This document shows, piece after piece, positions 1-8,279 of a stretch of DNA of 64,000 bases. The position numbers and the translations under genes are program-made. The stretch is taken from positions 62,001 through 126,000 of the forward strand of contig NZ_VIFV01000002.1 of assembly GCF_007004625.1 (NCBI RefSeq), in the 5' to 3' direction. Source of the stretch: Planococcus salinarum (lineage in GTDB: Bacteria; Bacillota; Bacilli; Bacillales_A; Planococcaceae). The notes below the pieces were generated by a model. The model saw nothing but the letters and a program-made list of their open reading frames with translations, ran no database searches and had not been told where the DNA came from. Positions within the stretch are counted from its first letter, which is position 1. Each line of letters begins with the position of its first letter.

Positions 1-787
1 TTAATTCTTCATTGTAAAAATTCAATGGATTATATTTTTCTTCAGCTTCCAATGATTGTCGGATCTCATATATTTTTTTATCAATATCCGGTTCATCTAC
101 GCTTCTGATCCGGTCTTTGAAATTTTTTTCGATAAGTACTTTGTGGCCGGCGCTGGCCATGCATTCATAATAATCCGGTGCAAGCAAGTGAGAAACAATG
201 TGCTGCATCTGAACATTTTTACCGACCTTGTTTTTGGTATCAATGATGATTTCTTTCATTTCCCATGGATTGTTCAGTACATTTACTCGCTCTTCTCGGG
301 ACATAAGCTTAAGGGTGATGGCAAATTGAATAACATATGAGATTTCCTCAAATTTTGCCGTATTAAAGAATGTACCTGTTGCAGCAAGGCCCAGTTCCAA
401 ATGCTTGAGCGCTGGATGATTTTCATCGTAAGGTATTTGCCCCCAACTTGCTATATCTTTTAACTTGAGCAGTTTAGTGCGATAACTTACGGTTCTTGCG
501 TACGGAAATAGATAATAGATATACATGGCTTCCAGCGCCAATTGATATACTTCCTGTTCTGCACCCTGCAATTGCAGTTCGAACTTTTTGTCGAAAGTCA
601 TTTTCCCAGTGAACATTGGGCTGTCATTAAATCTGGATTTCAAAGTCTGCAAATTTTTTAATGTCCATACCTCTTGTTTCGGATTAAACAAGGAACCATC
701 TTGCAGTAAACAATATTCCTTCCATTTATCTGCTGCTATGTATACGTCTTCGCGATCTCCGAAACTGTTGTAAGATACCTTTGCCAC
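1..787 (-). CDS. McrB-like restriction protein, N-terminal part (cut by window edge)
   Basis: This minus-strand frame is open from a GTG at 785-787 to the window edge, so only the first 262 codons are visible. AGGAGG lies 6 bases before the GTG. The product begins VAKVSYNSFGDREDV, then YIAADKWKEY, and carries an HIVSHLLAPDYYE motif near residue 215 and a later IYEIRQSLEAE. I recall this layout from the N-terminal part of McrB-type AAA GTPases of type IV restriction systems, where the region precedes the AAA module; the nucleotide-binding motifs themselves would lie outside the window. It follows the PLD-helicase gene by 81 bases on the same strand, so it is probably the last visible gene of the defence-like cluster. 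Family assignment is from memory of sequence patterns and is moderate. Confidence 0.55.
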   Translation of the reverse strand, partial: MAKVSYNSFGDREDVYIAADKWKEYCLLQDGSLFNPKQEVWTLKNLQTLKSRFNDSPMFTGKMTFDKKFELQLQGAEQEVYQLALEAMYIYYLFPYARTVSYRTKLLKLKDIASWGQIPYDENHPALKHLELGLAATGTFFNTAKFEEISYVIQFAITLKLMSREERVNVLNNPWEMKEIIIDTKNKVGKNVQMQHIVSHLLAPDYYECMASAGHKVLIEKNFKDRIRSVDEPDIDKKIYEIRQSLEAEEKYNPLNFYNEEL

Positions 788-868
788 CAAATTCCTCCTA
801 ATAATTTCAACTTCACTGTTCCTTAAACAGTGGATACTTTTTAATATTTATGAAGAGCGGGTTATAAA

Positions 869-3292
869 TTAGTTTAAAAGCGCTGTCGTACTCTTTCTCT
901 CAAAATAACCATGCAATCTATATTCTGCAATTTCTTGGCTCCAGGAATATAAAATCTGATTTTCAGCTTTGCTGAGATTCAGATTCAACTTGAAAACACT
1001 TTCTTCAAAACTAACCAAGCCATCTTTCGCACTCCCGCTCCACTTGGTCATCGGCATCCGTGCGATTAAATCACTGATTGCTTTTTCATTATATTCCCTC
1101 AGCTTTTTACCTTGCTCGTCGCTGAAATCCGTATTTAACCGGTAGTCTTTCTCTGTCAGGTACTGATGGAAAAATGGTGCTGCTTCTTCAGGCGTAATCG
1201 GATCCAGCCAATTATTTTCACCTTTCGAAAGCATATAACTCAGAACGACCATCTTATAACTCTTCGTCATTCCGGTTCTTTCCACTTCAATCAGCCAGTC
1301 TTTATGCTTCAGCCATACCTCTTGTTCCGTTTCATCCAATTCATCTGCATAGGCAAGCAGGCCCAACCAGCTCTTAAATTCCTGTTTCACAATTTCCGAA
1401 TCGGTATTGGCATGGAGATGGAATTCCAGATACGTTGGCTTTCTGCCAAGTTCTCTTTTCAATTCTTTATAAGCCATAACCACAGCTTCTTTTCGAGGAG
1501 CCCGCTTCTTATTCAACTCTTTTAACAAGTCGATCACTTGAATATCCAGATTGAATTCGCACGCAGCGGGAACGAGAGGCTCAATCGGATTGCTGGCCCC
1601 GGCTTTCCCGGTCTTATCAAATACTGCCAGTTTCAAATCGGCGTTTCGGTAGTTTCCGATGAAATCGATGATTACGCAATGTGATTTGTCATTCGCAATT
1701 CGAAGGCCGCGACCGATTTGCTGTGTATAAACCGTCAGCGATTCGGTCGGTCGAATAAATAGGAGCGTATCGACTTTCGGAATGTCGACACCTTCATTGA
1801 ATAAGTCTACTGTAAAAATGACTTCCAGCTCACCTGTATTCAACCTGGATCTCGCCGCTTTTCGCTGATCTGAAGGCGAAGCTCCATGCAGCGCAATTGC
1901 CTGAACTCCATTTTTTCTATAAAATTCACTCATGTAAATTGCTTGTCTGACCGAAGAGCAAAAGACAATCGTCCTCGTCTGTTTATATTTCTTCCAGGCT
2001 GCTAAAATCTTGCCGGCAAAATCCTCCTGCAATTGAACCTGCATAAGTTCTTCTTCGTCATAGCGCATACCTAGCCAGCGGATCGCTGAGTAATCTGTAT
2101 CATCATAAACACCGTAATACTGAAAAGGAGATAGCCAGTTCCGTTCGATGGCATCTAGAAAGTGAATCGAAATCGCCACGTTGCCATCACATAACGCATA
2201 GACATCTTTATTGTCCATTCGGTCAGGTGTCGCTGTTATTCCAAGCAAGAATTTCGGTTCGAAATGATTCAATAATCGTTCATATGTAGGAGCAGCCGCA
2301 TGATGGAATTCGTCCACCACAATCAGATCGAAGGCATCCGGTGCGAAACGATCCAAATGATACTGGCTGCCAAGTGTATATATAGAAGCAAATATAAAAT
2401 CTGCGTGCGTTCCTTTTTCAGAAGCATTGTAAAAAGCATTTGTTCTGTCTAGATGAACATGCTCGAATGATTGCTTCGCCTGGAACAGAATTTCTTCCCG
2501 GTGTGCAACAAATAACACCCTCTTAAACTTCTCTGCGAAGAAAGCGGCGAGATATGTTTTGCCGAGCCCTGTCGCCAAAACCACCATCGCCCGGCTATAG
2601 TCTTCCGCCATTGCATCGTCCAACGCTTCAAGTGCTTCCCGCTGAGCAGGTCTTGGTGTAATCTCCGTAGTGTAAGGAGCTGGCGGCTCTTCAATTTCCT
2701 GTGGTTGGGCCGGACCCACCGTCATTTCCACTTCTTCAGCTTCTGACCAAACGGGGCTAATTGGCCGCTGTATATTCGCTTTCTTATGTAAGTGTGTATA
2801 TTCCTCAAGCGTTTCACGGTTCAGCGGAATTGTCTGTTCCGCATAAAAGTGTTGATGGAACTTCTTCACCGCTTCTTCAAAAACCTCATTGTCGACAGAA
2901 GTCGGGGCAATCAGGTTCCATTCCACCCCACGCGTTAACGCAGACGCAGAAAGATTTGAAGAGCCCACAATCAGATGAGAATTCTCAGTGCCGCGGAACA
3001 AATAGGATTTTGGATGAAATGAAATTCCATCGCTCTTCCAAAGCCTGACTTCTGCTTCCGGCAATTGTTCCAGCAGCATTTCCAAAGCTCCCGGCTGAGT
3101 GACAAATAAATAATCACCCACCAGCAGTTTGATTGGCACTTTCCGGGTTGCAGCATCTTGTAGAAACGGAAGGATTAAGTTGATGCCGGACTTCATGGCA
3201 AAAGCAGTAATCCAGTGTATTTCGATAGCTTCTTTTGAAAGCTTTTCCAAATAGCCAACCAGCTCTGAAGTGACCAATTCCAGCTTAGTCAT
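869..3292 (-). CDS. PLD-domain SF2 helicase (short form)
   Basis: A protein of about 807 residues. The N-terminal part is a phospholipase-D-like module with an HPKSYLF motif followed by GSSNLSASAL. A DEAD/DEAH-type helicase core follows: Walker A ATGLGKT, Walker B VVDEFHH, motif III ITATP and motif VI QQIGRGLR. The C-terminal 200 residues are unassigned. The ATG at 3290-3292 has GAGG 6 bases upstream; a TTG 12 bases further out is also possible. The ATG start overlaps the end of the MazG-like gene by 8 bases, indicating translational coupling. Proteins joining a PLD fold to an SF2 helicase are found in restriction and other phage-defence loci; nuclease activity of this PLD module is inferred. 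It is a shorter paralogue of the helicase at 4698-7595. Confidence 0.85.
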   Translation of the reverse strand: MTKLELVTSELVGYLEKLSKEAIEIHWITAFAMKSGINLILPFLQDAATRKVPIKLLVGDYLFVTQPGALEMLLEQLPEAEVRLWKSDGISFHPKSYLFRGTENSHLIVGSSNLSASALTRGVEWNLIAPTSVDNEVFEEAVKKFHQHFYAEQTIPLNRETLEEYTHLHKKANIQRPISPVWSEAEEVEMTVGPAQPQEIEEPPAPYTTEITPRPAQREALEALDDAMAEDYSRAMVVLATGLGKTYLAAFFAEKFKRVLFVAHREEILFQAKQSFEHVHLDRTNAFYNASEKGTHADFIFASIYTLGSQYHLDRFAPDAFDLIVVDEFHHAAAPTYERLLNHFEPKFLLGITATPDRMDNKDVYALCDGNVAISIHFLDAIERNWLSPFQYYGVYDDTDYSAIRWLGMRYDEEELMQVQLQEDFAGKILAAWKKYKQTRTIVFCSSVRQAIYMSEFYRKNGVQAIALHGASPSDQRKAARSRLNTGELEVIFTVDLFNEGVDIPKVDTLLFIRPTESLTVYTQQIGRGLRIANDKSHCVIIDFIGNYRNADLKLAVFDKTGKAGASNPIEPLVPAACEFNLDIQVIDLLKELNKKRAPRKEAVVMAYKELKRELGRKPTYLEFHLHANTDSEIVKQEFKSWLGLLAYADELDETEQEVWLKHKDWLIEVERTGMTKSYKMVVLSYMLSKGENNWLDPITPEEAAPFFHQYLTEKDYRLNTDFSDEQGKKLREYNEKAISDLIARMPMTKWSGSAKDGLVSFEESVFKLNLNLSKAENQILYSWSQEIAEYRLHGYFERKSTTALLN

Positions 3293-3611
3293 CTTCAACC
3301 TCAATCAGGAAAATTCTCTTCTCAAAGCCACCGCGTTTTTCCGCTTTCGCCCGGCGCACTTCTTCCAGTTGCTCTATCGTCGCCCCATGGATCTTTACTG
3401 CTGCATGTATCAGTTCGAGCATATCAGCCAGTTCTTCCACTGCTTCTTCGTTTGTTGCGGCTTGTTGGTACTCTTCAAGTTCTTCGTTCATTTTCTTTTT
3501 TACTTCTATCATATATTCTTCTTTTGAAAGAATGCGAGTCGAGAACTGTTTGTTGGTTTTCTCAATTACTTGGGGGATGTTGTCTCTGACGAGTTTATTA
3601 TATATCGGCAT
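3285..3611 (-). CDS. MazG-like / phosphoribosyl-ATP pyrophosphohydrolase-like protein
   Basis: A 108-residue protein beginning MPIYNKLVRDNIP, the opening typical of small all-alpha nucleotide pyrophosphohydrolases (COG4997 type). The acidic metal-binding pattern is visible as NEELEEYQQAA followed by EEAVEELADMLELIHA. Family members hydrolyse nucleoside triphosphates to monophosphates plus pyrophosphate. The ATG overlaps the stop of a tiny upstream frame as TAATG, and the end overlaps the PLD-helicase start by 8 bases, so this protein is probably made together with that helicase. The natural substrate cannot be told from sequence. Confidence 0.85.
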   Translation of the reverse strand: MPIYNKLVRDNIPQVIEKTNKQFSTRILSKEEYMIEVKKKMNEELEEYQQAATNEEAVEELADMLELIHAAVKIHGATIEQLEEVRRAKAEKRGGFEKRIFLIEVEDD

Positions 3612-3694
3612 TATCTTATTCCTTTCATAGAACTATATTCGTCATAATTCTTCCATTCTTTATCCTTCGGTGCCCAATCGACTCTATCATACAT
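3611..3694 (-). CDS. possible 27-residue ORF or gene remnant before the MazG-like gene
   Basis: A 28-codon frame, MYDRVDWAPKDKEW then KNYDEYSSMKGIR, ends in a TAA that shares two bases with the ATG of the MazG-like gene (TAATG). The junction is typical of translational coupling. In-frame sequence upstream of the ATG also reads like protein but is closed by TGA, so this may be the tail of a decayed gene. There is no recognisable family and no clear ribosome binding site. Confidence 0.25.
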   Translation of the reverse strand: MYDRVDWAPKDKEWKNYDEYSSMKGIR

Positions 3695-3718
3695 TTCATA
3701 GCTAATTTCATTTCACAT

Positions 3719-4582
3719 TTACTTTAGATTTTCTCTTTTTTTATTTAGCCCTTCCCAGAACACCCAACCATTCTCTGCCCTTCCGGAGCATAAAACAGCT
3801 GGTGTTGATGGACTGTTAAACTCCATATCGTCTATTATCTTTGCGGAATATTCATCTAATTCAATTGCTTTGCCAGATTCCACAAATTGATCATACCTTC
3901 TTTTAGAACGTAGATAAAAGACCCCACCATCTTTCCAGTCTTTCGTGTGGTCTAAAGGAGCTTTAATAATTGAATTAGCTTGCAAAATATACTTACCATC
4001 TTGTAATCGAATCGATGCTTGATGTTGAGAGCGTGCATGGAAAATTTCATCATTATGATTATCAACTTCTACACTTGTACTCGGTTTAAACGAAATTCCC
4101 ATAGCTTCTAATAAGAACTGAATCTGTAAAGTATAAGAATTTAAAGTAGACAGATTAAACATATTCACATTAGGAGCTAACTTACGCAAGTCATGATTTT
4201 CTAAGCTATATTGTGTCTTCGAAAACGCTTGGATAAAATAATACTCTAAATAATCGATGCTTAATTTATCAAAAATATTGTTATCAGTAACAAATAAAAT
4301 CCCATACTGCCAAAAGTCTTTTTCACGCAAGTGCGATTTGATTCTTGTAATTCCATTCACAGATTGCCCTATATATACACTGGACTCTTCGGTCTCAGAA
4401 AATAAGAAATATACCGCATGATTATTTGCATATTCTAATGCCTCTACCTTACTTAATTGACTTTTTGTAAACTAAAAACCTCTTATTTGGCTTGTCGGAT
4501 TTTGAAAAATTCGTAAAGACGTTGCATGGTTCGAGTCTGGAAAATGAAGCATTAAAGTTTGATTATTAATCATTATTTTCAT
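3719..4582 (-). pseudogene. GIY-YIG nuclease with C-terminal DUF4357, interrupted by an in-frame TAG
   Basis: Read from the ATG at 4580-4582, this frame encodes about 287 codons with one amber codon at 4472-4474. Upstream of it is MKIMINNQTLML...IRGF. Downstream are AVYFLF and VYIGQSVNGITRIKSH, the two halves of a GIY-YIG fold, then KDFWQYGILF. The C-terminus has SPSTPAVLCSGRAENGW, matching the DUF4357 pattern of a proline-serine start and NGW end. The first usable start after the stop is GTG at 4358-4360, which would remove the GIY-YIG strands and leave a 213-residue fragment. Everything else is in frame, so this is a recent nonsense mutation, a sequencing error or readthrough. The region is AT-rich and sits between the two helicases. 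Confidence 0.7.
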
Positions 4583-4697
4583 CCGTTCTTAATAAATTTT
4601 ATTACTGATTTTTAATACCAGGTTTGTTCGAATAATCCTTTATAAATATCTAGGAAATCTTGAATTGATTTTTAAAAATTTGAAAAGCAGAATACTT

Positions 4698-7595
4698 TTA
4701 GTTCTCCTCACTACCTATATAATAAAACAACTTACTCTCCACACTATTCTCTAGCATCAAATTCATATGAACTACTGGAATCGTCTTATCGTTCTTATCC
4801 TGCATCGTCGATTGCTCCACAGCTCTTTGATCCGGTGTAGCTTTCCCTAAGTAATAAAAGTCTCCGCCTTCGTCGTTATCTTTCTTTATGAAAAGATGCA
4901 GATCGATATTGTTTTGCTCTGCATTTATGATCGTTTGGACTTCTGGTGACAGCAACGTACGGTTGCTGCGGGTCGACCATTTGAATATTTCCTGGTTGAT
5001 GAATTCTTCGTTGTAGGCGACGCTCGATTCCACTTCGTCGTGCTTGTGGTAGGTGACGAAAATTGGGCATGTGCCGTGCTTTGTTTTATACCCATACATC
5101 GTCGAGCTTTCATCGTTATGCCAGTTTAGTAAGCGGCAGGCGTCTTTGCGTGTGTATTTTTTATACAATGTCAGTGGCCTTTCACATATATATTGGTTGC
5201 TCAATTGGAGAGCGCTTGTAATTAGGTCCAATACCATCGCTTTAAAAATAGGGTTCGATTCCAGACGCGTTCGAAGCTGTTCATGCAATCTGAAATTCCC
5301 TTCTTCGCCGGTTACTACCAAGGGCCTCTCACCATATTTCTTCTGTGAGCCAATATTATAAAAGCTCAAATCCAATATTCGTTGGACGGATGCCAGTGTT
5401 TCATTGTCTACATAGCAGTCATTCTCTATTAAGCAATTTTTATACTCGTCTATTGAAACAACCGGCTGTTTTGTCACTAGATCGAGCAGCAAAATTTCAT
5501 GCTTCCGTTTGCCGTTGAGGATCTCCAGCGACAACATTGTGATCACTTGTTCTTCATAGACAGAGAGAACAGGATCTATTTCTTTCAGCTTTAACAAGAA
5601 GCGATAGTAATTGTGATATTTCTGCATGATGACTAGCGGATCGATGGAATTATGGTGAATAAAATCCTGCAACTGCGGGACATGGCCAATTCGATTTTTC
5701 AATTCGATGTAGGCATCTCGCAATAATCTCATGTCCGTTAAGTTGCTGCGTTTGATCGCGCTGAAAACGCGATTTTTCGCAATCGCCTCAAAGTTCACCG
5801 TCGAAATCCCTTTGATGTAGCTGGTGTCTTTCATACGGCGGCGGATATTATCTTTGTTTTGCGAACGGTCTCCGGACAAAGCCACCGGAATTAAGTAATT
5901 GTTTTTGTAATTGCCAATAAAGTCGATGATGGTGACGAATTCTTTCGAGTCGTGCTTGCGCAAGCCGCGGCCCAGTTGCTGGATGAAGATAATGCTCGAT
6001 TGCGTCTGGCGCAGCATGACCACTTGGTTGACGCTTGGAATATCAATTCCTTCATTAAAAATATCAACCGTTAAAATATAGTCTAGTTGTTCGTTTTCCA
6101 ACATTTCCACTTGGCGCAGCCTTTCTTCTTGCGAGTCATCGCCTGTTAACGCCGTAGTCCGCATGCCTCTTTGGTTTAATTCCAACGACAGTTGTAAAGC
6201 TTCATCTTTCCGACTGCAAAACATCAAGCCGCGAACTTTCTCGCCCGAATGGCCGTAATAATGAATTTTTTCAAGGATATGATCGACGCGTTCGCTGTTG
6301 ACTAGTTTGGCAAAAGCCGTGGCTTCATCGATCACGCCTTCTTCGTATTCGACGTCCGTCACGCCGTAATAATGAAACGGACACAGCATGTCTTCTTCCA
6401 TCGCTTCCTGCAAGCGAATTTCGTACGCGATATTGTAATCGAATAGCTCGTAAATATTAAAATCATCGGTCCGTTCCGGTGTTGCTGTCATGCCCATTAA
6501 AAATTGCGGCTTGAAGTGCTCAATCACTTTTAGGTAGGACTTCGCGCCGGCTTTATGCACTTCGTCGATTAAGATATAGTCAAATGCTGCGGGATCCAGC
6601 TGCTGCAGCGTCGTTTCTTTTGAAATGGTTTGAATGGTCGCAAAGAGATACCGTGCATCCGTTTGCCGACTGGACCCCGATAAGATGCCGAAGTCCTTTT
6701 CCATGCCGCCTAAGATCTGCATAAAATCCGATTTGGCTTTTTGCAAAATTTGTTCTCTATGTACGATAAATAGCATGCGCTTGGGTGCCACGCTTCTGAC
6801 GTCAAAAGCCGACAAATACGTTTTGCCTGTGCCCGTGGCCGAGACCACTAACCCTTTGGCATGCCCCGCTTCACGCACCGCTTCAATTTCTCGTAGCGCT
6901 ACTTGCTGCATTTTATTTGGCTTGACCTCGATCGCTTGTTGGATCGGATTCTGCCCATAAGCTTCCGGAAGCTCCGCGACTTTGCCCACTTCTCTTCTGA
7001 AATCCGTTGGCACATATGTCTTTTCGTATTCTGTGATCCATTCGGGGGTGAGGACTTGCGATTCTGCCCACACTTCTTCGAATTGATCCTTAAAGTGATG
7101 CACCAAATCGCCGTTTTCATGCGAACTTAATTTGACGTTCCACTCGTAATTCACTTTTAACGCTTGCGCTGTCAGGTTCGAACTGCCAACGATCAAGGTT
7201 TCGTGCGTTTTGTGTGAAAAAATATAGCCCTTTGAATGGAAGCCCTTCATTCCCGATAGGCGCACTTCCACATTGGTCAGCTTCAATAACTCTTTGAACA
7301 CCTTGGGTTGATTGAAATTTAAAAACGTTGAAGTCAGGATGCGCCCCTTGATGCCTTTCTGATGCAGATCCAGAAAATGAGATTTCAACGTCGCCAAGCC
7401 GCTCTCCGTGATAAACGCCACCGAAAAAAGGAACGACTTGCAATGATCCAGCTCTTCAACGAGCGAATTCAGCACATGTTCATTCGTTTTCGCGTTATTG
7501 ATCAAGAGCGTCGGTTTATAGCGATCACTACTCGCCTTACTTTGATCGATAAACCCTTTATATAGCGAGTCTTCTAAGTTCTGCAAAAAATTCAT
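4698..7595 (-). CDS. PLD-domain SF2 helicase with C-terminal DUF3427-type region
   Basis: A protein of about 965 residues. The N-terminal PLD-like module (about residues 30-200) has FHSKGYIF and GSSNLTAQAL. The helicase core has Walker A SATGTGKT, Walker B LIDEVHK, motif III MTATPERT and motif VI QQLGRGLRK. A 400-residue C-terminal region follows, of the type called DUF3427, ending with segments such as YGYKTKHGTCPIFVTYHK. The ATG at 7593-7595 has GGGAG 5 bases upstream; an in-frame ATG six codons earlier lacks this. It begins 21 bases after the Nudix gene, so the two are almost certainly one transcript. The order Nudix then PLD-helicase mirrors MazG then PLD-helicase downstream. A role in phage or foreign-DNA defence is inferred from architecture and neighbours. 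Confidence 0.85.
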   Translation of the reverse strand: MNFLQNLEDSLYKGFIDQSKASSDRYKPTLLINNAKTNEHVLNSLVEELDHCKSFLFSVAFITESGLATLKSHFLDLHQKGIKGRILTSTFLNFNQPKVFKELLKLTNVEVRLSGMKGFHSKGYIFSHKTHETLIVGSSNLTAQALKVNYEWNVKLSSHENGDLVHHFKDQFEEVWAESQVLTPEWITEYEKTYVPTDFRREVGKVAELPEAYGQNPIQQAIEVKPNKMQQVALREIEAVREAGHAKGLVVSATGTGKTYLSAFDVRSVAPKRMLFIVHREQILQKAKSDFMQILGGMEKDFGILSGSSRQTDARYLFATIQTISKETTLQQLDPAAFDYILIDEVHKAGAKSYLKVIEHFKPQFLMGMTATPERTDDFNIYELFDYNIAYEIRLQEAMEEDMLCPFHYYGVTDVEYEEGVIDEATAFAKLVNSERVDHILEKIHYYGHSGEKVRGLMFCSRKDEALQLSLELNQRGMRTTALTGDDSQEERLRQVEMLENEQLDYILTVDIFNEGIDIPSVNQVVMLRQTQSSIIFIQQLGRGLRKHDSKEFVTIIDFIGNYKNNYLIPVALSGDRSQNKDNIRRRMKDTSYIKGISTVNFEAIAKNRVFSAIKRSNLTDMRLLRDAYIELKNRIGHVPQLQDFIHHNSIDPLVIMQKYHNYYRFLLKLKEIDPVLSVYEEQVITMLSLEILNGKRKHEILLLDLVTKQPVVSIDEYKNCLIENDCYVDNETLASVQRILDLSFYNIGSQKKYGERPLVVTGEEGNFRLHEQLRTRLESNPIFKAMVLDLITSALQLSNQYICERPLTLYKKYTRKDACRLLNWHNDESSTMYGYKTKHGTCPIFVTYHKHDEVESSVAYNEEFINQEIFKWSTRSNRTLLSPEVQTIINAEQNNIDLHLFIKKDNDEGGDFYYLGKATPDQRAVEQSTMQDKNDKTIPVVHMNLMLENSVESKLFYYIGSEEN

Positions 7596-7616
7596 GGTTC
7601 TCCCGCCCATCATCTT

Positions 7617-8024
7617 CTAATAAGGTAGCTGCTCCGTATTCCGCGCTAGCTTTTGGATCGCTGTTATATCCGCTGGCGCCCATTCCAATTGTTCTAACTC
7701 CGAAGGCTTCAGCCACTCGATGGCGATATGTTCCGTTAATACCGGCTCACCCTTTACCAACCGGCAGTAAAACGTCGTGAGGTGCACAATGCCAAAATCG
7801 TATTCATAGACGGTATGCTCCACTTGGTCACCGATTTCGATTTCACAATGCATCTCTTCCTGAATTTCTCGCTGCAACGCGTGCTGCGGTGTTTCTTCGG
7901 ATTCGATTTTGCCTCCTGGAAATTCCCAAAGACCCGGTAAAGCTTTCTCATAGCCTCGCTGTGCGCAAAGGATTTTGCCGTTGTCTGTGATGACTGCTCC
8001 TACTACATGGATATTTTTCTTCAT
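7617..8024 (-). CDS. Nudix hydrolase, MutT/8-oxo-dGTPase-like
   Basis: A 135-residue protein with a Nudix box running GGKIESEETPQHALQ then REIQEEM, matching GX5EX7REUXEE with Met where Gly is usual. The opening HVVGAVITDNGKILCAQRG and the GLWEFPGG segment are typical of MutT-like (deoxy)nucleoside triphosphate pyrophosphohydrolases. It has a GAGG-type ribosome binding site and is the first gene of the minus-strand defence-like cluster. Its promoter should lie in the AT-rich stretch 8030-8240. Members either clean oxidised nucleotides or hydrolyse nucleotide signals; tight linkage to a helicase makes the second worth considering, but that is inference. Confidence 0.85.
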   Translation of the reverse strand: MKKNIHVVGAVITDNGKILCAQRGYEKALPGLWEFPGGKIESEETPQHALQREIQEEMHCEIEIGDQVEHTVYEYDFGIVHLTTFYCRLVKGEPVLTEHIAIEWLKPSELEQLEWAPADITAIQKLARNTEQLPY

Positions 8025-8279
8025 GAGGACCTCCCATATTTAATTTACGTTGAAAGTTTAGTTCCTTCTATTATAGCTGCTATAGCATGAAATTAATTAA
8101 CGAATCTAAATATTACCAAACAAATTTTTACTATTACCTAGTATTTACTTTCACTTACGTGGTATATTTTGGTGTGGAAACTAGCGATATATATCTAAAG
8201 CGTAAGTTGCAAAAAGGAAAGTTCAGACTTCACATCTAGGATGTTGCAGAGTTTGAAACTGGTAAAGGAGAATCCTAAA

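Noticed and set aside
1-8024. Prophage or transposon carrying the defence cluster
   Set aside because: No integrase, transposase, phage structural gene or attachment duplication is visible within the window.
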